Counted from the first letter of the stretch, positions 22,227 to 32,203 are shown. The stretch is DNA of 43,021 nt from an uncultured Prevotella sp. (GCA_900320905.1 ONTZ01000025.1:1-43021); one strand, 5' to 3'. Notes: generated by a model from the letters alone, not told the origin. Numbers and translations are program-made.

Positions 22227-23546
22227 ATGAAAGTCATGAAATTCGGCGGTACGTCCGTCGGTAGCCCAGAGAGAATGAAAGAAGTGACCAAACTGGTCAC
22301 TAAGTCAGGAGAACCCGTGTTCGTAGTGCTCTCCGCCATGTCAGGAACCACCAACTCGCTCGTCGAGATATCCGATTATCTCTATAAGAAGAATCCCGAC
22401 GGTGCCAACGAGGTGATAAACCGTCTGGAGCAGAAATACCTGCGCCACGTGGAGGAACTTTATAGCAAGGACGAGACGAAACAGCAGACACGCGAGTTCT
22501 TGAAGGGAGAGTTCGATTACCTGCGTTCGTTTACCAAGGAACTATTCACCAGTTTTGAAGAGAAGAGCATCGTAGCACAAGGCGAGATGATGTCGACAAA
22601 TATGGTGGCGAACTACATGAAAGAGCAGGGCATCAACGCCGTGCTGCTGAATGCCCTCGACTTTATGCGCACGGATAAGAATTCTGAGCCGGACCCTGTG
22701 TATATCAAGGAGAAACTGAACGCTATCCTCGCCGACAACGAAGGCGCTCAGGTCTATATCACGCAGGGATTCATCTGCCGTAATGCCTACGGCGAGGTGG
22801 ACAACTTGCAACGTGGCGGCTCTGACTATACTGCCTCGCTCGTAGGTGCCGCCATTGGTTCTGAGGAGATCCAGATCTGGACAGACATCGACGGTATGCA
22901 CAACAATGATCCACGTGTGGTGGATAAGACCGAGCCGGTGCATCAGTTGCATTTCGAGGAAGCCGCTGAGTTGGCCTACTTCGGTGCGAAAATCCTCCAC
23001 CCCACCTGTGTACAGCCCGCCAAGTATGCCGGTATCCCCGTACGCTTATTGAACACGATGGATCCCGATGCTGAGGGAACCACCATCAGCAACGCTACTG
23101 AGTACGGCAAGATCAAGGCCATTGCCGCCAAGGACAACATTATTGCCATCAAGATCAAATCGAGCCGTATGCTCTTGGCTACAGGTTTCCTGCGCAAGGT
23201 ATTCGAGATATTTGAGAGTTATCAGACGCCTATTGATATGGTATGTACCTCTGAAGTGGGTGTATCAATGAGTATCGACAACTCTGCCCATTTAGGCGAG
23301 ATCGTGGATGAACTGAAGAAGTATGGTACGGTCACCGTGGATACGGGTATGTGCATCATCTGCGTGGTGGGTGACCTCGACTGGTCGAACATCGGCTTCG
23401 AGACATTGGCACTGGATGCCCTGAAGGACATTCCCGTACGCATGGTCAGTTATGGTGGTTCGAACTACAACATCTCTTTCCTCATCCGTGAGGAAGACAA
23501 GAAGCGGGCCCTCCAAAAACTCAGCGACACCATCTTCAACAAATAA
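22227..23546 (+). CDS. lysC: Aspartokinase
   Basis: 439 residues. The N-terminal amino acid kinase domain starts with MKVMKFGGTSVGSPERM and has the substrate region QRGGSDYTASLVGAAI and WTDIDGMHNNDPRVV. Two ACT domains follow from about 305 to 439 (for example DNIIAIKIKSSRMLLATGF, and MVSYGGSNYNISFLI), which usually give feedback inhibition by lysine or threonine. It is a monofunctional kinase without a homoserine dehydrogenase domain. It makes aspartyl phosphate, the first step to lysine, threonine and methionine, and is directly followed by lysA. Confidence 0.95.
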   Translation: MKVMKFGGTSVGSPERMKEVTKLVTKSGEPVFVVLSAMSGTTNSLVEISDYLYKKNPDGANEVINRLEQKYLRHVEELYSKDETKQQTREFLKGEFDYLRSFTKELFTSFEEKSIVAQGEMMSTNMVANYMKEQGINAVLLNALDFMRTDKNSEPDPVYIKEKLNAILADNEGAQVYITQGFICRNAYGEVDNLQRGGSDYTASLVGAAIGSEEIQIWTDIDGMHNNDPRVVDKTEPVHQLHFEEAAELAYFGAKILHPTCVQPAKYAGIPVRLLNTMDPDAEGTTISNATEYGKIKAIAAKDNIIAIKIKSSRMLLATGFLRKVFEIFESYQTPIDMVCTSEVGVSMSIDNSAHLGEIVDELKKYGTVTVDTGMCIICVVGDLDWSNIGFETLALDALKDIPVRMVSYGGSNYNISFLIREEDKKRALQKLSDTIFNK

Positions 23547-23576
23547 GGACCGGCAGGAACACAACACAGACTAATT

Positions 23577-24737
23577 ATGGGCAAAGGAAAATTCCCCGTA
23601 GAGAAGTTACAGGCGATTCAGACGCCCTTCTACTACTATGATGCGGAAGTTTTGCGCCAAACACTACGCACCATCAACGAGGAGGCTGGCAAGTATGAAG
23701 GCTTTGTGGTTCATTATGCCATCAAGGCCAATGCCAACCCGAAGATTCTCCGCATCATCCGTGAGGCAGGCATGGGCGCTGACTGCGTGAGCGGTGGCGA
23801 GATAGAGGCTTCCATCAAGTCAGGATTCCCCAACAACAAGATTGTCTATGCAGGCGTGGGAAAGGCCGACTGGGAAATCAACCTCGGTCTGGACAATGAT
23901 ATCTTCTGCTTCAACGTGGAGAGCATACCAGAGTTGGAAGTTATCAACGAACTGGCTGCTGCCAAAGGAAAAGTGGCCCGTGTGGCCTTCCGCCTGAATC
24001 CCAACGTTGGAGCGCACACCCATGCAAACATCACCACGGGGTTGGCAGAAAACAAGTTCGGCATTGCCATGCGCGACATGCTCGATGTGATTGAGGAAGC
24101 AGAAAAGTTGGCTAACATCAGATTTGTGGGCCTGCACTTCCACATCGGTTCACAGATACTCGACATGGGTGACTTCGAAGCCCTCTGCAATCGGGTTAAT
24201 GAACTACAAAACATCCTCGACAGTCACCGCATCCGTGTGGAACACATCAATGTAGGCGGCGGACTCGGTGTGGACTACGCACACCCCAACCGTCTGCCGA
24301 TTCCTGACTTCAAGGCTTACTTCAGCACCTATGCCAAGAAATTGAAGTTGCGTCCGGGACAGACATTGCATTTCGAGTTAGGACGTGCGATGGTAGCACA
24401 GTGCGGAAGTCTCATCACGCGTACCTTATATATTAAAAAAGGTGCTGTGAAGAAATTCGCTATTGTCGATGCAGGATTTCCAGACCTGATCCGTCCTGCC
24501 CTCTATCAGGCCTACCACAAGATTGAGAACATTACCAGCGAGGAACCCAACGACACCTACGACGTGGTGGGGCCTATCTGCGAATCTACAGATGTCTTTG
24601 CCAAGCAGATAGACCTCAACGGAACCCGTCGGGGCGACCTGTTAGCCATCCGCTCTGCCGGAGCCTATGGTGAGATCATGGCCTCACAGTATAACTGTCG
24701 CAAACTGCCAATAGGCTATATGAGCGACGATTTATAA
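23577..24737 (+). CDS. lysA: Diaminopimelate decarboxylase
   Basis: 386 residues. The PLP lysine is in HYAIKANANP (Lys50). Other fold-type III motifs are HFHIGSQI, NVGGGLGVDYAHP and FELGRAMVAQCG; the catalytic Cys is in GPICESTDVFA. The enzyme decarboxylates meso-DAP to lysine. It is somewhat shorter than the 410-430 residues common elsewhere but has all key motifs. It follows lysC by 30 bases, so the first and last steps of lysine synthesis are co-expressed. Confidence 0.95.
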   Translation: MGKGKFPVEKLQAIQTPFYYYDAEVLRQTLRTINEEAGKYEGFVVHYAIKANANPKILRIIREAGMGADCVSGGEIEASIKSGFPNNKIVYAGVGKADWEINLGLDNDIFCFNVESIPELEVINELAAAKGKVARVAFRLNPNVGAHTHANITTGLAENKFGIAMRDMLDVIEEAEKLANIRFVGLHFHIGSQILDMGDFEALCNRVNELQNILDSHRIRVEHINVGGGLGVDYAHPNRLPIPDFKAYFSTYAKKLKLRPGQTLHFELGRAMVAQCGSLITRTLYIKKGAVKKFAIVDAGFPDLIRPALYQAYHKIENITSEEPNDTYDVVGPICESTDVFAKQIDLNGTRRGDLLAIRSAGAYGEIMASQYNCRKLPIGYMSDDL

Positions 24738-24747
24738 ACAAAAAAGT

Positions 24748-25380
24748 ATGACAAAAGAAGAATGCCGTTTCTCTGTTATCATGGCGGTCTATGAGAAAGC
24801 CCGCGAGTTGGAGGAGAGTCTGCCAGACTTCCTTACACAAGCCTACGAGCCGGGATATGAGGTGATTGTCGTCGACGAGTCTTCTACAGATGACACAGAG
24901 GACGTGCTGAAACTCTTTAAACAGGAACATCCTCAATTATATACCACTTTCCTGCCAAAACCTAATCTCAACATCACGCGTCGCAGATTAGCACTAAGCA
25001 TTGGTGTGAAAGCCGCTAAGAATGAATGGGTCATCTTTACGGATATTAACGCCAAGCCAACCTCTTCAGAATGGTTGAAGGAACTGGCAGAATTCATCAA
25101 TGGTTCTTCAGAGGTTATACTGGGCTACTTCCGGAAAAAAGGAACGAAACTCCAGATATTCGATGAGGTTTGGGAGGCAAACAGACAGATCAGGAAGGCA
25201 GAGCGCAAGCGGGCCGACGGTCATGAGGGGAAGAGACTAAAATATCTGCGTGGTAAATATGATTTCATTGTCGTGCGACGAGACCATGCGCACGATCTCC
25301 TGAAATTTTTCGAACAAGATATAAGTCTGCGCCGTCTGTTAGGGCTACGGCTGTCAATTATGTGCCATAACCTCTGCTAA
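24748..25380 (+). CDS. Family 2 glycosyltransferase, short form
   Basis: 210 residues, close to a bare GT-A domain. SVIMAVYEKARELEESLPDF is the N-terminal nucleotide-binding strand, VIVVDESSTDDTEDVL has the usual DxSxDxT pattern, and the position of the DxD motif is FTDINAKP. The C-terminal region has no membrane helix, so it is probably a soluble or peripheral enzyme. It is followed 22 bases later by another glycosyltransferase-like gene. The pair probably acts on a cell-surface glycan; donor and acceptor are unknown. Confidence 0.8.
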   Translation: MTKEECRFSVIMAVYEKARELEESLPDFLTQAYEPGYEVIVVDESSTDDTEDVLKLFKQEHPQLYTTFLPKPNLNITRRRLALSIGVKAAKNEWVIFTDINAKPTSSEWLKELAEFINGSSEVILGYFRKKGTKLQIFDEVWEANRQIRKAERKRADGHEGKRLKYLRGKYDFIVVRRDHAHDLLKFFEQDISLRRLLGLRLSIMCHNLC

Positions 25381-25402
25381 CCCCCTGACAATTGACAAGC
25401 CA

Positions 25403-26479
25403 ATGAAAATCCTGCATATATACCCGAAATCCGACAATATGATTGCCAAGTATGTAAGCATATTAGTGGAGGGTATGCGCCATAGTGCCGATGTCAGGTC
25501 AACAGACTCACCAAGCGACTTCAAAGCCGTCTGTCAGAAGATGGAGCCAGACATTGTACATTGTCACGGATGCTGGCATTATTCCATTGTCAACGCCGTC
25601 AACATGGCATACAAAAACGGGGCACGCATTATCCTCTCGCCACACGGACAGTTGGAGCCCTGGATATTGGAGGAGAAATCGCTACAAGAAAAACTGCACA
25701 AGACTCTTCTTTGGCAAAAAGGTAGTGTGGAGCGAGCCTATGCCATTATTGTTTTCGGCAATATGGAGCAAAGACACCTCAGGCAGTTAAAATGGAACCC
25801 ACGCATAGAGATTATCCGCAATACACTGATAACCAACAGCATCACCCCTCAGGAGATGTGCTCACAGACATTTGCCGTCTATCAGAAGACACTCGACTCG
25901 AATGTTCTGGAGCAGATGGACGAGATGACACAACGGCTACTGGCATGCATCATCAAAGCGGGCATCACCGGCGACAGGCGATGGGTTCGAGAGCCTGTGG
26001 TCTGTGGTCCGGAAACAGACTGGCGCAGGTTGCTGATCTATGCAGAGCACGAGAACATCCATAACTACATAGACTACGGCATCAGCATTCTCGGTCTGGA
26101 AACGCCTGGCCTCGACACCTCCAAGATTACCGCCTATTTCCCCAACTATTGGCAGTCGCCCTTACCTTTGAAAGAAATCATCGGCGAATACAAGGGCGAT
26201 GAGACAGACTATATTGTACGTATGATCCGTCAGATAGAGAAACGGCCTTTACTACTCCACCTTATTGAACTAGCCCGTGAACTAAGGCGTGATGCTGTGG
26301 ATGACAACCAGTTGCAGCAGGCCCTTGAAGAAAAGAAACTGCTGAAATATGCCTCATGCCTCATGCAGATTCTCCAAGAACAGACGCTCTTAGATGAAGG
26401 CTATATGCCACTCCCACCAAGCGACAACCGCGAAACGCGGCGCATTCGAAAACAGATCATGAATCATCTGAAAATATGA
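25403..26479 (+). CDS. GT4-like N-terminal domain fused to an unknown helical region
   Basis: 358 residues. Residues 1-150 look like the acceptor-side Rossmann domain of GT4 enzymes (MKILHIYPKSDNMIAKYVSI, DIVHCHGCWHYSIVNAVN, ARIILSPHGQLEPW). The usual donor-binding C-terminal domain with its E-x7-E motif is absent; instead about 200 residues are helical and charged, with WVREPVVCGPETDWRRLLIY and YFPNYWQSPLPLKEIIGEY. It may be inactive as a transferase, or use a new active-site half. Its stop overlaps the fbp start by ATGA, so it is translationally coupled to a gluconeogenic enzyme. Confidence 0.65.
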   Translation: MKILHIYPKSDNMIAKYVSILVEGMRHSADVRSTDSPSDFKAVCQKMEPDIVHCHGCWHYSIVNAVNMAYKNGARIILSPHGQLEPWILEEKSLQEKLHKTLLWQKGSVERAYAIIVFGNMEQRHLRQLKWNPRIEIIRNTLITNSITPQEMCSQTFAVYQKTLDSNVLEQMDEMTQRLLACIIKAGITGDRRWVREPVVCGPETDWRRLLIYAEHENIHNYIDYGISILGLETPGLDTSKITAYFPNYWQSPLPLKEIIGEYKGDETDYIVRMIRQIEKRPLLLHLIELARELRRDAVDDNQLQQALEEKKLLKYASCLMQILQEQTLLDEGYMPLPPSDNRETRRIRKQIMNHLKI

Positions 26480-28467
26480 CATCATCAAACCCATACAACA
26501 AGGCAGACAGACACTATCTGCAACTGCTTTCGCAATCATTTCCCACCATCGCCGATGCCGCCAAGGAAATAATCAACTTGGAGGCCATCATGAACCTGCC
26601 CAAAGGTACAGAGCATTTTCTTGCCGATATACATGGCGAGAGTGAAGCCTTCCAGCATGTACTCAAAAACGCATCCGGCAACATCAAGCGTAAGGTGAAC
26701 GAACTCTTCGGAAATACCATCCGTGAGTCGGAGAAGAGAGAACTCTGCACTCTGATCTACTACCCAGAGCAGAAACTAGAACTCATTAAGGCGCAGGAAA
26801 CCGACCTCAATGACTGGTACCGTATCACCATCCACCAACTCGTCCGTGTATGCCGTGATGTCAGCAGCAAATACACTCGCAGCAAGGTTCGTAAGTCACT
26901 ACCTGAGGATTTTTCATACATTATCGAAGAACTGCTGCATGAGCGTACTGACGACCAAGACAAGGCTGCCTATGTGGCCGTCATTGTAGATACCATCATC
27001 TCTACGGGACGTGCTGATGCTTTTATCGAGGCCATCTGCAACGTGATACAACGTCTCGCCATCGACCAGTTGCACATCCTTGGCGACATCTACGATCGTG
27101 GCCCCGGAGCCCATAAGATCATGGAAACCCTGCGACAGTATCATTCATGGGACATCCAGTGGGGCAATCACGATATTCTCTGGATGGGAGCCTCGGCAGG
27201 CAATAATGCCTGTATCTGCAATGTGCTACGCCTCAGCCTACGCTACGCCAATCTCGCCACTATAGAGGAGTACGGTATCAACCTTGTGCCACTGGCTACC
27301 TTTGCCTTGGAGGTCTATGGCGATGACCCCTGCGAGGAGTTTATGCCAATCCTTTTGCGTGACAATGAGATAGACGAGAAGACCCGTCTGTTGACGGCGA
27401 AGATGCACAAGGCCATCACCATCATCCAACTCAAAGAGGAGGCTAAGATATTCGGACGTCATCCCGAATGGCAGATGCAGGATCGCAGTCTCTTCGACCA
27501 CATAGACTACCAGCGCGGTATCTGCACGATAGACGGAAAAGCATACGAGATGCGTTCCTGCAACTTCCCCACTATTGACCCATCTAATCCCAATGCCTTT
27601 ACGGAAGAGGAATGGCAGTTGATGGAAAGACTCCACCATTCGTTCCGCATCAGTGAAAAATTACAGAAACATATCCGCACCATTCTCTCTCACGGGTGTA
27701 TGTTTGCCATCAGCAACTCCAACCTGCTCTTCCACGCCAGCATACCACTCAATGAAGACGGCTCGCTGAAAGCGGTAGAGATATTTCCTGGAAAGAAATA
27801 CAGCGGCAAAGACCTGATGCACAATATCGGCATGATGGTTCGCGCAGCCTTCAACCCAAATTCAAGTCCATCGGACGAATATCCACGTAATTATGCCCGC
27901 GACTATTTCCTTTACCTCTGGTGCGGCAAAGACTCGCCACTCTTTGACAAGTCGAAGATGGCCACTTTCGAGCGTTACTTCCTTAAAGACAAGGATACCT
28001 ATAAAGAGGAGAAAGGCAACTATTTCAAACTCCGTGACTCCGAAGAAATCTGCGACCGTATCCTCGATGCCTTTGGAGTGAAGGGCGAAAACCGACATAT
28101 CATCAACGGCCACGTACCTGTCCACGCTTCGAAGGGCGAAAACCCCATCAAGGCAGGTGGTAAACTGATGGTCATTGACGGTGGTTTCTCCGAGGCTTAC
28201 CACTCTGAGACGGGTATAGCAGGCTACACCCTTGTCTATCACTCACGCGGTTTCCAACTGGTGCAGCACGCGCCGTTTAACTCTGCCCGTGAAGCCATCG
28301 TCGAAGGAACCGACATCAAGTCGACAACTCAGATTGTAGAGATGTCTGCCCATCGCATGCTCGTAGCCGATACGGACAAAGGCGAAGAACTGCGTGCTCA
28401 GATAGCAGATCTGAAAGAACTGCTCTATGCCTATCGTCACGGCATCATCACCGAGAAAAGAAACTAG
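26476..28467 (+). CDS. fbp: Class III fructose-1,6-bisphosphatase
   Basis: 663 residues, the usual length of the FBPase class III family first known from Firmicutes. Metallophosphatase motifs are FLADIHGESEAF, ILGDIYDRGPGAHKIM and WGNHDILWMGA; later HINGHVPVHASKGENPIKAG and VIDGGFSEAYH. The enzyme hydrolyses fructose 1,6-bisphosphate, the committed step of gluconeogenesis. It overlaps the GT4-like gene by four bases and precedes a T9SS plug gene by 6 bases. Confidence 0.95.
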   Translation: MTSSNPYNKADRHYLQLLSQSFPTIADAAKEIINLEAIMNLPKGTEHFLADIHGESEAFQHVLKNASGNIKRKVNELFGNTIRESEKRELCTLIYYPEQKLELIKAQETDLNDWYRITIHQLVRVCRDVSSKYTRSKVRKSLPEDFSYIIEELLHERTDDQDKAAYVAVIVDTIISTGRADAFIEAICNVIQRLAIDQLHILGDIYDRGPGAHKIMETLRQYHSWDIQWGNHDILWMGASAGNNACICNVLRLSLRYANLATIEEYGINLVPLATFALEVYGDDPCEEFMPILLRDNEIDEKTRLLTAKMHKAITIIQLKEEAKIFGRHPEWQMQDRSLFDHIDYQRGICTIDGKAYEMRSCNFPTIDPSNPNAFTEEEWQLMERLHHSFRISEKLQKHIRTILSHGCMFAISNSNLLFHASIPLNEDGSLKAVEIFPGKKYSGKDLMHNIGMMVRAAFNPNSSPSDEYPRNYARDYFLYLWCGKDSPLFDKSKMATFERYFLKDKDTYKEEKGNYFKLRDSEEICDRILDAFGVKGENRHIINGHVPVHASKGENPIKAGGKLMVIDGGFSEAYHSETGIAGYTLVYHSRGFQLVQHAPFNSAREAIVEGTDIKSTTQIVEMSAHRMLVADTDKGEELRAQIADLKELLYAYRHGIITEKRN

Positions 28468-28473
28468 TGCAGA

Positions 28474-29697
28474 ATGAAAAGGTTGCTCATCATCATACTG
28501 CTGATACCGCTGATGGCTTCCGCCAAAAGCAGGATTCACAACCCACAAATCAGGTCGATGCAGGTTGTTGTGAACCAAGACTGGCTCTCGCCTGCTGTTA
28601 TGCGCCTGGGTACCAATGATGTACTGAACATCTCCTTCGACGAACTCTCGCACAACTACCATAGATATATATATAAGGTAGAGCATTGCGAGGCCGACTG
28701 GGCCACTTCCGAGGATATCTTTGAGAGCGACTGGCTAGAGGGATTCAACAACAATACCATCGACGATTACGAAAACTCCGTGAACACTACGGTGGCCTAT
28801 ACCCACTACCGCCTACAGATTCCCAACGAACGCTGTCGCCTGAAGATGAGCGGTAATTACCGTCTGCATATACTTGACGAGGACAATGACAACGAAGAGG
28901 TGATGACAGTGGAGTTCATGGTAACAGAACAGAGAATGAACCTATCCCTCAGTGTGACCACTAATACGGACATAGACTTGAATGATAGTCATCAACAGGT
29001 ATCCATGAAACTGAACTATGGCGGCATGCTCGTAACTAACCCCGAAGATCAGATTAAGACCATAGTTATGCAGAATGGCGGAAACATCCGACAAAACATT
29101 ATGCCAAACTTCAAAAATGCCAACGGGCTGGAATGGATACACAACAAAGCCCTCATCTTCGATGCAGGGAATGAGTACCACAAGTTTGAAGTACTCGATG
29201 TGAGCCACCCTACTATGGGCATTGACATCATCCGCTGGGATGGCACCTACTATCAGGCTTTCCCGTTTATGAACGAGCCAAGACCCAACTACATATATGA
29301 CGAAGATGCTGACGGCGCCTTCTACATCCGCAACAGTGACAATCGCGAAAACGACATTATCAGCGACTATGTATGGGTAAACTATTGTCTGAAAGCCCCT
29401 AGGCTCCCCGAAGGGAACATTATCGTCGACGGCCAATGGGCCACCGATGATAACATCTACAACTATGTGATGGCATACGACGAGGAAGACGGTATATACC
29501 ATACCCGCATTTTGCAGAAGCAAGGCTACTACAACTATCAATACCTGTGGCTGAAGGACGATGGCAGCACCACCTTTTTACCCTCTGAAGGTAATTTCTT
29601 CCAGACAGAGAATCGCTATCAAGCCTACGCCTATTACAAAGGCACAGGAGAAAGGACATGGCGGCTGGTCGCTTACCGCCAGATCGAACTAAGATAG
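28474..29697 (+). CDS. Type IX secretion plug protein (formerly DUF5103)
   Basis: 407 residues with a signal peptide (MKRLLIIILLIPLMASA). The sequence SRIHNPQIRSMQVVVNQDW, then LNISFDELSHNYHRYIYKVE and HCEADW, and the middle GNEYHKFEVLDV match the DUF5103 family, renamed after the plug that blocks the SprA translocon of the type IX secretion system in structural work on Flavobacterium. It suggests that the cell exports proteins through T9SS. It is the last gene of the operon; its stop is one base from the stop of the convergent regulator gene. Confidence 0.82.
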   Translation: MKRLLIIILLIPLMASAKSRIHNPQIRSMQVVVNQDWLSPAVMRLGTNDVLNISFDELSHNYHRYIYKVEHCEADWATSEDIFESDWLEGFNNNTIDDYENSVNTTVAYTHYRLQIPNERCRLKMSGNYRLHILDEDNDNEEVMTVEFMVTEQRMNLSLSVTTNTDIDLNDSHQQVSMKLNYGGMLVTNPEDQIKTIVMQNGGNIRQNIMPNFKNANGLEWIHNKALIFDAGNEYHKFEVLDVSHPTMGIDIIRWDGTYYQAFPFMNEPRPNYIYDEDADGAFYIRNSDNRENDIISDYVWVNYCLKAPRLPEGNIIVDGQWATDDNIYNYVMAYDEEDGIYHTRILQKQGYYNYQYLWLKDDGSTTFLPSEGNFFQTENRYQAYAYYKGTGERTWRLVAYRQIELR

Positions 29698-29698
29698 A

Positions 29699-32173
29699 CT
29701 ACTTTTGATACCGATACTGTTCTGGTGTCTTCTTATACTTATGATAGAATGAGGCAATAAAGAAGTTGGGCGAAATAAAGCCACACTCGTCAGAAATCTC
29801 TGCTATATCCTTTTGCCGATTCCTCAGCAGCATATCCGCTGCACGATTCAGCATCATCTGCATGGCTATCGGACGCGGATTCTTATAGATGTTCGACGCT
29901 ATCAGTTTGCAGAATTCATCCAACTTCAACCCCGCTACATTACTCAACTCACGCATGGAGAGAGGCTTCTCGCGCTTTTGGGCAACCGTTGGCATAACGG
30001 CAATCATGGCCTCAATGAACTCCGGACTGAAATCGCCTGAGATGTCAAATGTTCCTGCAACCACTTCAGGCTGAGGCTCCAAAATAGATCCGTTCTTAGC
30101 ATCGCAACGCTCTACAAATGTCCTGATACGCCTGATGACACCCATCTCCCCACTGATACGGCGGGCCCGCAAATTGGCATTCTTCAGATAAAGGTAGACA
30201 TAAATCATCAGCAGGAACAAGAGTACAATACCCAGAATTGCCAGTACACCCGTTGTGCGCCACCAAGGCTCATAGATATTGACAATCCACTCATAAGGTA
30301 CGGTCTCCCATACATCTGGCAGCATAGATGCCTGAATTTCAACCGTATAACGACCTGGCTCCAATGAGGCCATCGGCAAGTGTAGGAGTCCGTTTCTGTC
30401 AACCAGTCCCTGTGAGTTATAGGGTGTGAACACCTCCCATTTTCCGTTTCGGCCTGGTCCTGTCTGTCGTACACGATAATATGTCTGCTGGGGACGGAAA
30501 AAATTCAAGCCTGAAAAGGTCAGCGAAATACTGTTCTGATCGTAGTTCAAATTGATTTCCTTCGTACGGGTCAGAGCGCGCTCAAGGATTACATTTCCTC
30601 CCAATTTCTGGCCAGTTCCGATATCATTTCCATTCACTAAAAGGCGAATAAGTTTAGGATAGATCTTAAACTTAACGGAATCATCAAGAGTCTTCATCTT
30701 GCTGGGATTGAATGCGATCACGTGGTCAAGAGCCTGCATCACTATCTCACCATCTGGCAGAAGCATCGAACGCCCATTGACAAACGACTCATTAGGCACG
30801 CCATCCCACTGATTATACCTGTTGATGTATCTCACCTTGTCATTCTCAATCACCAAGCAACAGACACCGTAACTGGTTCCCACCCAAATATGATGCTCGT
30901 GATCTTCCACTATACAATGGATCACATTGTTCAGCAATCCATCATTACGCGTAAAGAGTTGTGGCAGATGATTGCTTTTGTTCTGATAAAGTTGCAGCCC
31001 CACAGGTGTGCCGACCCAGTCCCATCCTCGAGAATCATGAAGCACGCAATTCACCGACATACCGCGATACGTTGTTGCTGGCGTCGGCTGACGGTCCAAA
31101 AGATTAGAAATATCCAATGCCCGTTTATCTGTCCAGGTATATGACTTGAAGGGTGTTGGGAATGGACGTGCATAGAGCAGTCCACGCTTCTCTGTACCAA
31201 CCCAAAGACCTCCCTGAAGGTCAAACTCCATACAATTGATATCTGTCAGCAACATCGGGCCATTGGCCATCTTCAGTTGTTCAATATGTTCCAATTTCCC
31301 CGTAGGGATATCATATGTCCAATAGCCGTAAGCAGATGCCACATACAGCAGCGAGTCACGTTCCACCATATTACTGAGGTAATAAGGCAATTCGAGGATG
31401 GTGTCAAACTTCCATTTGTCTATATCGAAACGAAGCAGGGTAGACACAGAGTTGCCGTTCACAGCCCCATTGCGTATCTGATAATAGATGTTACCCACCT
31501 TGCGGATGACAGAGGTCTGATTATACTTACCCGCCTTGTGGTCGTCGTATGCTTTCACGGAATTGACGAGATTTCCCGTACCTAAATCCAGTACATCCAA
31601 CTGTCCGTTATCATAGAATAACAGGAGATATTTGTCTCCGTATGTATCCATTTCCTGCAGGTTCATCTTCGACTGCACCTGATAGTATTTTTGGTTTCCC
31701 GTTGAGAAAAAACCCTTCTCCGTCAAGAGCCACACCTCGTTGTTACCATCCACGAAAAGATCCTCCACCTTATCGGTCATTCCAAGTTCCTTGAACTCGT
31801 CGACAATATTATGCACAAACACCTCCTTGGTCAGATTCACACAGGTCAGACTATGGCGTTTCTTCAGCCAGAGATGGTGGTGCTTGTCGAAATAAAGGTG
31901 GGCATGACCATCGTATTTAGAGAGAGGATACGTATTTTCCGTCGTAGGGTCAATGAAACTGAACTTCTGTCCGTCATAGAAGTTGATTTGTCCCATTGTC
32001 GTAATCACCAGACGCCCCGTCTTGGTACAATTCACAGTCTGCGCACTATTGTCTGCCAGACCGTTGGCGGCATTATAGACATAGAAAGACTTCTCGCTGT
32101 CAGCCACGGATGCAACCGTAACCCACAGAAGCCCAAGCAACATCATCAATCTACGATTCTTCTGAAAAAACAT
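29699..32173 (-). CDS. Membrane sensor with beta-propeller, Y_Y_Y domain and AraC HTH, no kinase
   Basis: 824 residues. A signal or anchor segment (MLLGLLWVTVASVA) is followed by a propeller region with HTCS-like repeats (GGLWVGTEKRGLLYARPF, HHIWVGTSYGVCCLV). A Y_Y_Y-type sandwich comes next (NSISLTFSGLNFFRPQQTYY, LEPGRYTVEIQASM). One membrane helix is at about 640-662 (GVLAILGIVLLFLLMIYVYL). The cytoplasmic part is only 160 residues and ends in an AraC HTH (about 735-822, DIAEISDECGFISPNFFIAS). Histidine kinase, ATPase and receiver domains of hybrid two-component sensors are absent. It likely binds DNA as a membrane-tethered factor. Its ligand is unknown; a glycan is possible by analogy. Confidence 0.85.
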   Translation of the reverse strand: MFFQKNRRLMMLLGLLWVTVASVADSEKSFYVYNAANGLADNSAQTVNCTKTGRLVITTMGQINFYDGQKFSFIDPTTENTYPLSKYDGHAHLYFDKHHHLWLKKRHSLTCVNLTKEVFVHNIVDEFKELGMTDKVEDLFVDGNNEVWLLTEKGFFSTGNQKYYQVQSKMNLQEMDTYGDKYLLLFYDNGQLDVLDLGTGNLVNSVKAYDDHKAGKYNQTSVIRKVGNIYYQIRNGAVNGNSVSTLLRFDIDKWKFDTILELPYYLSNMVERDSLLYVASAYGYWTYDIPTGKLEHIEQLKMANGPMLLTDINCMEFDLQGGLWVGTEKRGLLYARPFPTPFKSYTWTDKRALDISNLLDRQPTPATTYRGMSVNCVLHDSRGWDWVGTPVGLQLYQNKSNHLPQLFTRNDGLLNNVIHCIVEDHEHHIWVGTSYGVCCLVIENDKVRYINRYNQWDGVPNESFVNGRSMLLPDGEIVMQALDHVIAFNPSKMKTLDDSVKFKIYPKLIRLLVNGNDIGTGQKLGGNVILERALTRTKEINLNYDQNSISLTFSGLNFFRPQQTYYRVRQTGPGRNGKWEVFTPYNSQGLVDRNGLLHLPMASLEPGRYTVEIQASMLPDVWETVPYEWIVNIYEPWWRTTGVLAILGIVLLFLLMIYVYLYLKNANLRARRISGEMGVIRRIRTFVERCDAKNGSILEPQPEVVAGTFDISGDFSPEFIEAMIAVMPTVAQKREKPLSMRELSNVAGLKLDEFCKLIASNIYKNPRPIAMQMMLNRAADMLLRNRQKDIAEISDECGFISPNFFIASFYHKYKKTPEQYRYQK

Positions 32174-32195
32174 ACAAAGGCCTTAGTTGTTGCTG

Positions 32196-32203
32196 CAAAG
32201 GTA
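32196..32203 (-). promoter_or_regulatory. -7 box of the membrane AraC regulator
   Basis: On the minus strand TACCTTTG lies 22 bases before the ATG at 32173. Confidence 0.65.
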
